Shown: positions 1 to 8,403 of the stretch, in pieces
How positions within the stretch are numbered: position 1 is the first letter of the stretch
Layout of the letters: the number at the start of each line of letters is the position of its first letter
Source: an uncultured bacterium
GTDB taxonomy: Bacteria; Bacillota; Clostridia; Oscillospirales; Oscillospiraceae
Direction of reading: 5' to 3'
DNA length: 39,254 nt
Assembly (NCBI GenBank): GCA_947643715.1
Contig: CANRXB010000023.1
Span: forward strand, 1 to 39,254
The notes under the pieces: generated by a model
The model's input: the letters and a program-made list of their open reading frames with translations, nothing else
The model's database searches: none
What the model was told of the DNA's origin: nothing
Program-made: the position numbers and the translations under genes

Positions 1-1
1 C

Positions 2-178
2 CGCCTGCTCTGGGCCCGCGCCAGGGCCGCCAATCTGGAGCGCCGCGGGGGAGGGCGGACCGTCTGGAGATCTAGACGTTTTGGTCCTAGGGCTTCCATT
101 TTCGAGTTGGTGGCCCCTTGGCTTCCAGAAACGATCTTCTTATATATCGTAAATCTGGTACGGAAAAACAAACTTTGA
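2..178 (+). CDS. 3' end of an upstream gene, product unknown
   Basis: An open frame enters from the left edge and stops with TGA at 176-178, 15 bases before the next start. Its last residues are a hydrophobic stretch (ETIFLYIVNLV) followed by a basic tail (RKNKL), as at the end of a membrane-associated protein. The frame has no stop over 58 codons, and the other two + frames read less like protein. The position suggests an earlier gene of the polysaccharide operon, perhaps a glycosyltransferase, but nothing seen here proves it. Confidence 0.4.
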   Translation, partial: RLLWARARAANLERRGGGRTVWRSRRFGPRASIFELVAPWLPETIFLYIVNLVRKNKL

Positions 179-193
179 AATGAGGGTCAAAAG

Positions 194-949
194 ATGAAAG
201 TGATCGGGATCATTCCGGCTCGTTATGACTCCAGTCGACTGCCTGGCAAGCCGCTTGCGGATATCTGCGGGAGGCCCATGATTTGGTGGGTGTATCAACA
301 AGCGAAAAAAGTGCAGCGATTGGAAAAAATTTATGTGGCTGCTGATGATGACCGTGTAAGGGATACCTGTCAAGCATGGGATATCCCTGTCATTATGACA
401 TCGAAAGATAATCCGACTCATTTGAATCGGATCTATGAGGTCGCTCAAACAGTGGATGCAGACCTTTATACTGTTATATGCGGGGATGAACCATTGATCA
501 AAAGCGAAGTCATTGGTGCTGTCATCCCCGACAGTATGCCGGATCAAAAGTATATTGCCCGAGCGTTGATGCGGGAGATCAAGGAGCCTACAGAGGCTAT
601 CGATCCAGGAAATATAAAGATCGCGGCGAACGATAGGGGCGATTGCATCTATCTTTCGCGTAGTCCGATCCCATTCCCATATAAGACGGTCTTGTACAAG
701 TTTTGGAAGATCGTGGGGATCGAGTGCTATAACAAAGCTGCATTGGACTTTTTTGTCCATACTCCGGCAGGTGATTTGGAAAGGATCGAGGATATCGCGA
801 TCCTTCGGTTCATGGAAAACAAGATCGGGATGCATTTTACACGGGTAGTTTCTGATGCACTGTCGGTGGATACACAAAGAGACTTGGAAAAGGTGAGGCT
901 GCTTTTGAAGCAACGACTTGAGACAGAAGGTGGGATTGATAAAAGATGA
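194..949 (+). CDS. KdsB-like sugar-acid cytidylyltransferase
   Basis: The 251-residue product is a nucleotidyltransferase of the CMP-Kdo synthetase (KdsB) family, which joins CMP from CTP to an acidic keto-sugar. The N-terminal nucleotide-binding motif IPARYDSSRLPGKPL spans residues 7-21 and the second signature GDEPLI starts at G97. Length matches the family. The Kdo-enzyme element usually written SGT(D/E)R is replaced here by THLNR (about residues 75-79), so the substrate may be an acidic sugar other than Kdo; that is inference. TGAGGG lies just upstream of the ATG. The stop overlaps the next start (ATGA), so the gene is translationally coupled to the aldolase gene. The N-terminal region is A/T-richer than the housekeeping genes further right. 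Confidence 0.85.
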   Translation: MKVIGIIPARYDSSRLPGKPLADICGRPMIWWVYQQAKKVQRLEKIYVAADDDRVRDTCQAWDIPVIMTSKDNPTHLNRIYEVAQTVDADLYTVICGDEPLIKSEVIGAVIPDSMPDQKYIARALMREIKEPTEAIDPGNIKIAANDRGDCIYLSRSPIPFPYKTVLYKFWKIVGIECYNKAALDFFVHTPAGDLERIEDIAILRFMENKIGMHFTRVVSDALSVDTQRDLEKVRLLLKQRLETEGGIDKR

Positions 950-2541
950 AAAAGATCCATTTGCTTGATTGTACGCTTCGAGATGGCGGTTTCGTCAACC
1001 AATGGAGGTTTGGCGAGGAGTGCATCATCAATATATTCGAAAGGTTGCAGCTCTCCGGCATGGATATCATTGAAGTCGGCTATTTACGCGATCGTGTTTC
1101 CTTCGATTTGGACGAGACCCAGTTTCCAGATACGGCGTCGATTGGAAAACTACTTCCGTCCAAGATCAGTGAAGAGACCAGCGTTGTGGCCATAATAGAC
1201 TATGGAGACTGTTCACTTGACCGTATTTCTCCCTGTGCAGATAGCGTGCTGGATGGGATCCGGGTGACGTTCAAACAGAAAGACATGCTGCAGGCGTTGA
1301 GTTTCTGCAAAGAGATAAAGAAAAAAGGGTATTTTGTTTCACTTCAGCCGGTATCGTTCATGGACTATACACCTCAGGATGTGTTGGACTTGGTGGCTGG
1401 GGCCAATGAATTGATGCCGCTTGCAGTGTGTATCGTAGACACCTATGGCTTTATGAACAAACGCGATTTGTTGCGCTACTATTCCCTGATGGACGCTACA
1501 TTGGAGCCGGAGATCGCACTGGGATATCACTCTCATAATAATTTTCAACTGGCCTACTCCAATGCTGTTGAGTTCATCGAACAGTTCACTCAACGGCGGA
1601 TGATCGTCGACTGTTCTGTCATGGGGATGGGAAAGGGCGCAGGAAACGCGGCAACAGAACTGATGGCGCTCTATATCAACAACTATATGGGCGGGGATTA
1701 CGATGTAAATCAGATCCTTGAGATCGCGGATACCTACATCGAGAAGGAAAAGAAAAAGAACGATTGGGGGTATTCTCTCAAGTATTACATCGCGGCGTCG
1801 AACTATTGCCATCCTAGATACGTGTCCTTTTTGCTGAACAAAAAGACACTCTCGATCAAATCGATCAATGAAGTCATTTCTCGGATAGATCCTGAGAAAA
1901 AGACGAGGTATGACGAGGAACATATCGTTTTTCTTTATCAAGAGTTTCAAAAGAAGTGTGTAGATGACCACGCTTCATATGCTGAGCTGCGCGCTGCGAT
2001 AGGTGATCGTCCTATCTTAGTGCTCGCTCCTGGAAGCAGCCTTTTGAAAGAAAAAGAGAAGATAGAGGGGTATGTTCGTAAAAGTGACCCCTATATCATC
2101 AGTATCAATCATTTTTCAGAGTTATACCGTTCCGATGCAGTTTTCGTCAGTAATCATAAACGATATAGCCAGATCGCGCTGCGGATGAAAAAGCATCCAT
2201 CCGGAGCGCGCGTCATCGCGACTTCGAATATCGATCCTGCGACATTGGAGGTGGACCTTTATTTGAACTACTCCAGCCTATTGGTAGATGATCAGGCTGT
2301 TTCGGACAATGCGACGCTGATGCTAGTCAATGCTATGATCAAAATGGGCTCGAAAGAAGTGACACTGGCCGGGTTCGATGGATATAAGAGCGAGGGCAGT
2401 AATTACTTCAATGATGGATGGGATTTTATGGGGCAGTCTTGGCTGCAAAATGAGGCGATCGAAGCGGCGGTGAAGCGGCTGGAAGAGAAGATCTCCATCC
2501 GCTTTTTGACGGAAAGTTTGTACAGGAAGAGGGCAGAGTGA
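946..2541 (+). CDS. DRE-TIM aldolase fused to an unidentified C-terminal domain
   Basis: The 531-residue protein has two parts. Residues 1 to about 340 are an HMG-CoA-lyase-like TIM barrel of the 4-hydroxy-2-oxovalerate aldolase type: CTLRDGG at 9-15 (R12, D13), the metal-binding HSHNN (H195, H197) and GMGKGAGN at about 227-234. Such enzymes make or break C-C bonds next to 2-oxo acids using a divalent metal. Residues from about 354 begin with LVLAPGSSL and include a later VTLAGFDGY; this resembles DUF115/MptE-like or sialyltransferase-like Rossmann domains, but I cannot assign it. The gene overlaps the cytidylyltransferase gene by 4 bases and abuts the HAD gene. Inference: it makes a 2-keto-3-deoxy sugar acid that is then dephosphorylated and CMP-activated. 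Confidence 0.8.
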   Translation: MKKIHLLDCTLRDGGFVNQWRFGEECIINIFERLQLSGMDIIEVGYLRDRVSFDLDETQFPDTASIGKLLPSKISEETSVVAIIDYGDCSLDRISPCADSVLDGIRVTFKQKDMLQALSFCKEIKKKGYFVSLQPVSFMDYTPQDVLDLVAGANELMPLAVCIVDTYGFMNKRDLLRYYSLMDATLEPEIALGYHSHNNFQLAYSNAVEFIEQFTQRRMIVDCSVMGMGKGAGNAATELMALYINNYMGGDYDVNQILEIADTYIEKEKKKNDWGYSLKYYIAASNYCHPRYVSFLLNKKTLSIKSINEVISRIDPEKKTRYDEEHIVFLYQEFQKKCVDDHASYAELRAAIGDRPILVLAPGSSLLKEKEKIEGYVRKSDPYIISINHFSELYRSDAVFVSNHKRYSQIALRMKKHPSGARVIATSNIDPATLEVDLYLNYSSLLVDDQAVSDNATLMLVNAMIKMGSKEVTLAGFDGYKSEGSNYFNDGWDFMGQSWLQNEAIEAAVKRLEEKISIRFLTESLYRKRAE

Positions 2542-3189
2542 ATGAAGAGGCATCGAGCGGTCTTTTTTGATTTGGATGGGACCTTATTGGATACTTCTGC
2601 TGGAGTGATCCACACGATCGATCACATCATAACGCAGTTCGACTTGCCAATGCTTTCTGAGGAAGAAAAGCGTAGTTTCATAGGTCCGCCGGTGCAGCAG
2701 TCATTCCAGGAGCATTATGGTTGTACCCAGGAACGAGCATGGGAATTGGCGGCGGCTTGGCGGGAAGCATATAAAGAAAAGTTCCTGTTTGAAGCTGTGC
2801 CGTATGACGGTATATATGATCTGCTCGATGTGTTGCGAAGCAAAGGGATCAAAACATGTGTGGCGACCAATAAGCGAGAGGATTATTCGCTGAGACTGTT
2901 GGAACACTTTTATTTCCTGCCCTTGTTCGACTGTGTCGTTGGCTCGGACCTTGAGGGAAAACGCAGGAAATCGGATATGATAAAGCTATGCATGGATCGA
3001 ACTGAAGTGGTCGATCCGGCTCAAGGTTTTATGGTGGGAGATACCGTAGGAGATATGAAGGCGGCACAGGAGGTCGGGACCAATTTTATAGGTGTGACCT
3101 ATGGCTTCGGCTTCAAAAAAACAGATGTGATAGACGGAGTGCTGTTGGTAGACGATGTCCAAGGCATCGGTCGGATATTCGACGAGTGA
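2542..3189 (+). CDS. HAD-superfamily phosphatase, Gph-like
   Basis: The 215-residue hydrolase has the HAD motifs in order: FDLDGTLLD with nucleophile D10 and acid/base D12, a motif II threonine at T109 (VATN), a lysine-rich motif III near residues 140-143, and MVGDTVGD with D167 and D171. The cap domain lies between residues 16 and 85. By sequence it is closest to phosphoglycolate-phosphatase-type HADs. The ATG directly follows the TGA of the aldolase gene. Its place between a C-C-bond enzyme and a cytidylyltransferase parallels KdsC in Kdo synthesis, so a sugar-acid phosphate is the likeliest substrate; that is inference. The next gene starts 18 bases after the stop. Confidence 0.85.
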   Translation: MKRHRAVFFDLDGTLLDTSAGVIHTIDHIITQFDLPMLSEEEKRSFIGPPVQQSFQEHYGCTQERAWELAAAWREAYKEKFLFEAVPYDGIYDLLDVLRSKGIKTCVATNKREDYSLRLLEHFYFLPLFDCVVGSDLEGKRRKSDMIKLCMDRTEVVDPAQGFMVGDTVGDMKAAQEVGTNFIGVTYGFGFKKTDVIDGVLLVDDVQGIGRIFDE

Positions 3190-3207
3190 AGGGGAGAACA
3201 AGGAGCT

Positions 3208-4971
3208 ATGAAGAGGTGCATCGTTTTCTTTTTCTACGATAAAGACGGCATCGTAGATAGGTATATCTTTCACATCTTGCAGGATCTGGTCCAACGAAGT
3301 GAGCGGATCGTCTTTGTCTGCAACGGGAAACTGGATGCCAAGGGCAGGAGAGCTGTGAGCGAATATACGAAAGACATCATGGTCCGGAAAAACGAAGGGA
3401 TGGATGTCTGGGCATATAAAGAGGCGCTGTCGTATCTTGGCTGGCAAGAGATATACCGCTATGATGAGCTCGTTTTGATGAATTTCACTATTTTCCCGAC
3501 GCTGCACTCATTTTGCGAGATGTTCGATGATATGGAGCGGATCGACACAGACTTTTGGGGGACGACTACCTTCTTTGGGAGGAACACCGCAGTCGCGGGG
3601 CAAGTGCCGGACCATATACAATCGCATTTCATTGCAGTCCGTCATCCGATGCTCTCCAGCTATGAGTTCAAGAAATATTGGGAAGAGATGCCGAGCATCC
3701 AGTCGTATGCCGATTCGGTCAGGCTCCATGAAAGCAGGTTCACGCAACGTTTCGAAGGATATGGATTCAGATCGTACGCTTACGCGGGAGCGGAAGAGCT
3801 GCGCCCGCTGACAGGCTGTCCGGCATTTTGGCGGCAGAAGTATCTGCTCCAGAACACGAAGGTGCCTCTCATAAAAAGAAAGACATTTTTTTACCCGCCG
3901 TATGATGGCCTGGTATACGAGACTGCGGGGGAGGCAGCGGTGGCCCCCTATGATTTTTTGAAAAAGAGCGGCGGGTACGATACGGATATGATATGGGAGA
4001 ACATCCTTCGCACGAGTCCCATGACAGACATCAAGAACGCGCTCCAATTGAATCATATCTTTCCCTATGAAGAGCAAGGACAGGACAGGACAGGACAGGA
4101 CAGGACAGGACAGGACAGGACAGGACAGGACACTACGGTCGATCCATTTGTTGGTGTCGTCCTTTTCGTGCGTTCTTGCGAACACATCGAACAATTCGAA
4201 GAGTACTTGAACGCCATACCTCAAGGTGCAGACGTACATATCTTATCGCCGCTGGAAGATGTCGGATCATTCGAGAGGATGTTATCCCAACAGCACAGAG
4301 TCTCGGTACATAAAACAGAACGAGAGACAGTCGCCAGTACAGCTATCATGCGATATCTAGCGCAGATCGAACTGACGTATCGGTATCTGCTGGTCCTCCG
4401 ATTCGATGTCTCAGACCGTGCAGACTATGCAGCGACGTACAAATCCATGGAGTGCCTGTTAAAAAGTCCGCGATTCGTCCGAAACGTCTTGGATAAGTTT
4501 GAAGATGAGCCGCGTTTGGGGCTATTGTTCCCATCGCCTCCCAATAACGATAAATATACATCGTTCATGGGGAGAGAATGGATCGACTTCAAAGACGGGG
4601 TGATCGAGCTCGTCGATGAGCTGGGTGTCGCGTTCGATGCGCAGCAGACGCCCGTCGCGCCGTACTTTGGCATGTATTGGTGCAGAGCGCAGACCATGCG
4701 AGAGATCTTGGGCATGTGTCCGCTTTCGGCCATTCAGAAGTATGAGAACGAGCGGAGAGGCTTTTTCGAGTTTTGGGACATAGTCATCGGACTTCTGGCG
4801 CAAAAGGGGGGATATTATTCTGCATGGTCCTATAATGTGGACTTTGCTGCCATCGAGATCACGAATACGATGTTTTATCTCAATAAATTGATACGTTCTT
4901 CGAATGCTGCTCCGAAAGAAGGTATCTGGCAGATCGCGCGCAGGCTGGGGCCAAATGCTGCGCAGAAATAG
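3208..4971 (+). CDS. RgpF-family two-domain glycosyltransferase with an in-frame CAGGA repeat
   Basis: The 587-residue protein belongs to the rhamnan-synthesis RgpF family, which builds rhamnose-containing wall polysaccharides at the cytoplasmic face. The N-terminal domain (about 1-290) has YDKDGIVDRY at 10-19, a VCNG turn, RKNEGMDVWAY (N62, G64, D66) and YDELVLMN. Residues 292-308 are repeats of Gln-Asp-Arg-Thr-Gly encoded by ten CAGGA units, exactly at the junction with the second domain (about 310-587). The second domain keeps the PSPP and FGMYW regions shared with its two paralogues but lacks their EN-G-R-D-SALL motif, so its activity may differ. AGGGGAG upstream fits the start. A change in repeat number not divisible by three would truncate the product at about 335 or 366 residues, leaving only the first domain. 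Confidence 0.85.
   Translation: MKRCIVFFFYDKDGIVDRYIFHILQDLVQRSERIVFVCNGKLDAKGRRAVSEYTKDIMVRKNEGMDVWAYKEALSYLGWQEIYRYDELVLMNFTIFPTLHSFCEMFDDMERIDTDFWGTTTFFGRNTAVAGQVPDHIQSHFIAVRHPMLSSYEFKKYWEEMPSIQSYADSVRLHESRFTQRFEGYGFRSYAYAGAEELRPLTGCPAFWRQKYLLQNTKVPLIKRKTFFYPPYDGLVYETAGEAAVAPYDFLKKSGGYDTDMIWENILRTSPMTDIKNALQLNHIFPYEEQGQDRTGQDRTGQDRTGQDTTVDPFVGVVLFVRSCEHIEQFEEYLNAIPQGADVHILSPLEDVGSFERMLSQQHRVSVHKTERETVASTAIMRYLAQIELTYRYLLVLRFDVSDRADYAATYKSMECLLKSPRFVRNVLDKFEDEPRLGLLFPSPPNNDKYTSFMGREWIDFKDGVIELVDELGVAFDAQQTPVAPYFGMYWCRAQTMREILGMCPLSAIQKYENERRGFFEFWDIVIGLLAQKGGYYSAWSYNVDFAAIEITNTMFYLNKLIRSSNAAPKEGIWQIARRLGPNAAQK
4081..4130 (+). repeat. Pentanucleotide microsatellite (CAGGA)x10 inside a coding region
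   Basis: Ten perfect, uninterrupted copies of CAGGA, preceded by the near-match CAAGGA. Five is not a multiple of three, so each unit gained or lost shifts the frame. At 10 copies the gene is open. Worked by hand, 11 copies leads to TGA at 4208-4210 and 9 copies to TAA at 4311-4313 (numbering of this sequence). The repeat itself has no stop in any + frame. Confidence 0.97.
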
Positions 4972-5010
4972 AGTGACGGCCTCAAATCCATAAAAGGTTA
5001 GGTAAGAAGG

Positions 5011-7119
5011 ATGAAGAGAGCGGGAATATATTTCTTTTTCGATAAGGATGGGATCGTTGACCGGTATGTGCCTTATTTCATCACAGGACTGCATGAAGTC
5101 GTCGATTATATCGTCGTAGTCGTGAATGGGAGGTTGACGGCAGAGGGCAGGAAAACGCTGGCGGAAGCTGCGGACGATCTGATCGTGCGGGAAAATCGGG
5201 GCTTCGATGCCTGGGCATATAAAGAGGCCATAGAGTATATCGGCTGGGATGAACTGCGTGAGTTTGACGAACTTGTCATAGCGAATTCTACCATATATGG
5301 TCCGCTCTATCCCTTCCAAGAAGCGTTCGATAGGATGGATGCGGATCCCTGCGATCTCTGGGGCATGTATTTGGCATATGGGGACAAGAAGAAAAAGGAT
5401 TGGTTCGGGATCCCGCTGCCCAATGGTCTGCAAGACCATATCGCGAGCAACTTTGTGGTATTCAAGCAAAGCATACTGCATAGTTACGAATTCTATCATT
5501 TTTGCAACGATATCCCTGAAATCAAAGACTATTTTGAAAGTGGTGCCTATTTTGAGTTTCCCTTGACGGGGGAGTTTAGCGATGCCGGTTTCACATGGGC
5601 TACCTTAGATGAAGGAGCATTTCGGCATGTGTGCCCAAATCCGATGGTCTATGGTGCACTGCAAGCGGTCTCAGAGTACAGGGTCCCGATCCTTCGTAAG
5701 AAAGCGTTCTTTGATGCCAACGGATCCATAGACTTTTGTACAGACATCCCGCGGGAACTGATGCGATATATCGAGGAACACACAGAGTATGACTGTGGCC
5801 TGATTTGGGAAAACCTCTTGCGGACAGTGAACCAATATGATTTGAAAAATTGGTTCAATTTGAATCAGATCCTGCCGCTCGATCACTCCAAACCGGTGCA
5901 GCGGGGGACCAAAATAGCGGCGATCTTTCATAGCTCTCATGAAGATAGGATGGGCCGATATCTACATAATATCAAGTCGTTTCCTGATGGAACGGATCTC
6001 TATTTCACCACAGATACCCAAGACAAGTTGGAGGTATTGAAAGAGCTGCTTTTACCATTGAACGCTCGGTTCAATATCGAATACCGGTTAGTGGAAAACG
6101 GAGGGCGGGACGTATCGGCGCTTTTGATCGGCTGCAAGGATGTGGTGCTTGACGGCGGGCATGACCTTGTCTGCTTCATGCATGACGTAGATGAAGCCGG
6201 AGATGATGACAGATTCTCTTGTGTCAGCCGTGCTTTTTCCGACTGCTGCTTTGAAAATGTGGCAGCAAGTGCGGATTATGTGAACAATGTCGTGGAATTG
6301 TTTCGGAAGCAGGAAAAGCTGGGGCTTGCGGTCCCACCTCCCCCCAAGAATGCGGATTGCTACAGGGCGATCGGAGGTTCATGGGGGAACTCGGAGAACT
6401 TCTCCAGCGTACAGAAGATGCTGGCAGGATTGGAGTTGAAAGTGCCCCTGGACCCCAAAAGACCTCCAGTAAGCGCTTATGGGTCTATGCTTTGGTTTCG
6501 GCCGAAGGCGCTTGCTCCTTTGTTCCAGAGAGAATGGTGTGTGGAAGATCTCGATAAAGGCGCTATGTATGGAGACGGTAAGATACCTGGTACTATCGCG
6601 TGTTGCTATGGGTTCGTCGCACAAAGCCAAGGCTATTATACCTCCTATATCATGAACCGTATATATGCGGAGCAAGAGGTCACGAGGATGACCGACATCG
6701 CGCATACCTATGTAGAGTTGACACTCCAACATGTGGGCGCGAAAGCAATGCTGAAGATCGCTACAGCGGATTTTTTGCGTATGCTGCAACAAAAGAAAGC
6801 AGCCGGCACACCTCCACCGGCCAAAAAGCCGGTATCTCCCGCCAAAAGATCGGCGTCTCCAGTAAAGCAGCCGCTCCCTCCGGCAGTCCGAAAGCCCAGG
6901 GGACGTGGGAAGAGCTTTTTGCGGGGGATCTGTCCCATCGGGCTATGGAACCTGCTGCGCCGGGTCCGGTGCGCTGCGGCAGGCGGGCGGTATGTGGAGC
7001 CTTCCGTGGAGCGTGGCCCCATCAAAACCGTGGTGCGTGCTTGTATGCCTCGTTTTTTGTGGGACATGCTCCGCAAAGCGAAGTGCAAAGAAAACGGCTG
7101 GATATATGTAGAGGACTGA
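5011..7119 (+). CDS. RgpF-family two-domain glycosyltransferase with repeat-bearing C-terminal tail
   Basis: This 702-residue RgpF paralogue has DKDGIVDRY at 11-19, VVNG, RENRGFDAWAY (N62, G64, D66) and FDELVIAN in the first domain. The second domain has ENGGRDVSALL (N363, R366, D367), a VPPPP segment and SMLWFR. It therefore looks like a complete tandem pair of transferase domains. After about residue 595 comes a Pro/Lys/Ala/Ser-rich linker and then two related segments of about 16 residues (near 640-655 and 677-692) of the form C-P/M-x-x-LW-x-x-LR-x-x-x-C. The tail is absent from the other two paralogues; its role is unknown, perhaps membrane or partner docking. AAGAAGG abuts the ATG and AGGTTAGG lies further upstream. 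The next gene starts 4 bases after the stop. Confidence 0.85.
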   Translation: MKRAGIYFFFDKDGIVDRYVPYFITGLHEVVDYIVVVVNGRLTAEGRKTLAEAADDLIVRENRGFDAWAYKEAIEYIGWDELREFDELVIANSTIYGPLYPFQEAFDRMDADPCDLWGMYLAYGDKKKKDWFGIPLPNGLQDHIASNFVVFKQSILHSYEFYHFCNDIPEIKDYFESGAYFEFPLTGEFSDAGFTWATLDEGAFRHVCPNPMVYGALQAVSEYRVPILRKKAFFDANGSIDFCTDIPRELMRYIEEHTEYDCGLIWENLLRTVNQYDLKNWFNLNQILPLDHSKPVQRGTKIAAIFHSSHEDRMGRYLHNIKSFPDGTDLYFTTDTQDKLEVLKELLLPLNARFNIEYRLVENGGRDVSALLIGCKDVVLDGGHDLVCFMHDVDEAGDDDRFSCVSRAFSDCCFENVAASADYVNNVVELFRKQEKLGLAVPPPPKNADCYRAIGGSWGNSENFSSVQKMLAGLELKVPLDPKRPPVSAYGSMLWFRPKALAPLFQREWCVEDLDKGAMYGDGKIPGTIACCYGFVAQSQGYYTSYIMNRIYAEQEVTRMTDIAHTYVELTLQHVGAKAMLKIATADFLRMLQQKKAAGTPPPAKKPVSPAKRSASPVKQPLPPAVRKPRGRGKSFLRGICPIGLWNLLRRVRCAAAGGRYVEPSVERGPIKTVVRACMPRFLWDMLRKAKCKENGWIYVED

Positions 7120-7123
7120 GGAC

Positions 7124-8395
7124 ATGTTCATACCATTTGTTTTTAATATGTCTACCTTCAACGAGGCGCCTTATCTTTGGTGGTTCTACAAGGGACTGGA
7201 CTTTGTGAAAAGAACGAACTCCGCGATCGTTGCGCAAGAGATATATTGCGATACGCCCGTGTCTTATTTCGTTTCGGCGGGTCGTTCGGAAGCGATCAAT
7301 AAGCAACGTTGGGGATACTCCATGCCCAAGAATCAGGACCTTCGAACGGATCGGATATACAAGATACCGGATGCCCTGCTCGAGCCTTTGATCCGGGAGA
7401 AGGGTTCTGTTTCAGACGCGTTTTGCTATTTGTTGAAGCAGCCGGATGCAGATCTGTGTGCGTTCCTGGATAAGCTGATCGTGAGGATCGAATCGGAGCG
7501 CAGAGAAAAGATAGAGGGCTTCATCACTTTGATGGCTCTTCCAAGTCTTACGAAGGTCGCCCATGACAGGGGGATCCCGGTGATCCACTTTGAGTTGGGG
7601 TGCTTGCGAGACCCGACCTATCTCAAGACAGCTTTTTGGGATCTGCAGGATCTCCAGGGGGGAGATTCGGTGGAGCGGCGCTGGGAACGCTTCCAGAGGG
7701 AGCATGAGCAGCGGCCGATCCCGATGTTCAGCAAGAGAGAATGCTTGGCGCTGCTGCTGGAAAAAGAGAAGCTGCCGTTGCTGGATGGGTATGACCGGAG
7801 GCCAGTGAAGCAGATCGGCGTGGCGTTGGGCTATACGACGTATGAGATATTCTCCTACAAAACGCATCTCAACGATTCGGAGCTGCTGTATCGAGTCAGG
7901 CAGAAATACGGCATGGATCAGATGCTGATCCGCAGACATCCTGGAGATCCGTATGGGGGACAGTACCCACGGTATGCATCTGCTATGGACAAGCCGAAAA
8001 GGAGTATGCCGGATTTCATTTTGGATTGTGAGACGGTGATCTCTCTGCTGTCCGGCACAGGGATAGAGGCCATGCTCTGGGGGCGAAAAGCCATCACCCT
8101 GCTGCCGAGCCCTTCCTACTTTGCGTCTGGTCACGAGATAGAGGGGGAAGGAAAGTGCGCGGATGAGGGATTCATCAGCTTTTTCGCGTTTTGCTATCTG
8201 ATCCCGTTGGAATTTTTGACTGATTTGGACTATCTGCGCTGGAGACTCACCATGCCGACGGAACGGGAAATCTATTTCAAGCATTTGGATCTCTACTTCA
8301 AGAGGAAAGCGATCCCCACAGACCTGATCTTTGGAACGCCGGGGAGCCGGCTGGATAGGATGCTGTCAGCGCAGGGGGTCCGGCTGAAAGGATAA
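7124..8395 (+). CDS. KpsC/KpsS-like capsule glycosyltransferase (putative)
   Basis: The 423-residue protein has no signal peptide or clear membrane segment. Several elements recall capsule enzymes of the KpsC/KpsS type, GT-B-fold transferases that use CMP-Kdo: an HFELGCLRDPTY segment (about 155-166), RRHPGDP around H272-P273, and SGTGIEAMLWGRK (about 310-322), followed by a loop with SPSYF. The first 150 residues are not recognised. If the assignment is right, it would be the natural user of a CMP-activated acidic sugar made by the first three genes. It sits between RgpF and RmlD genes in the same operon. Another GT-B family, or a non-transferase capsule protein, remains possible. Confidence 0.5.
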   Translation: MFIPFVFNMSTFNEAPYLWWFYKGLDFVKRTNSAIVAQEIYCDTPVSYFVSAGRSEAINKQRWGYSMPKNQDLRTDRIYKIPDALLEPLIREKGSVSDAFCYLLKQPDADLCAFLDKLIVRIESERREKIEGFITLMALPSLTKVAHDRGIPVIHFELGCLRDPTYLKTAFWDLQDLQGGDSVERRWERFQREHEQRPIPMFSKRECLALLLEKEKLPLLDGYDRRPVKQIGVALGYTTYEIFSYKTHLNDSELLYRVRQKYGMDQMLIRRHPGDPYGGQYPRYASAMDKPKRSMPDFILDCETVISLLSGTGIEAMLWGRKAITLLPSPSYFASGHEIEGEGKCADEGFISFFAFCYLIPLEFLTDLDYLRWRLTMPTEREIYFKHLDLYFKRKAIPTDLIFGTPGSRLDRMLSAQGVRLKG

Positions 8396-8403
8396 AGCGC
8401 GTT

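Noticed and set aside
3114-3891. Runs of seven A or seven T as further switches
   Set aside because: Too short and common in this sequence to treat as contingency tracts beside a 50-bp repeat and G11.
3508-4239. Long - strand open frame with LSCPV repeats
   Set aside because: It is the antisense of the CAGGA repeat and the RgpF gene; no ribosome site and no recognisable protein.
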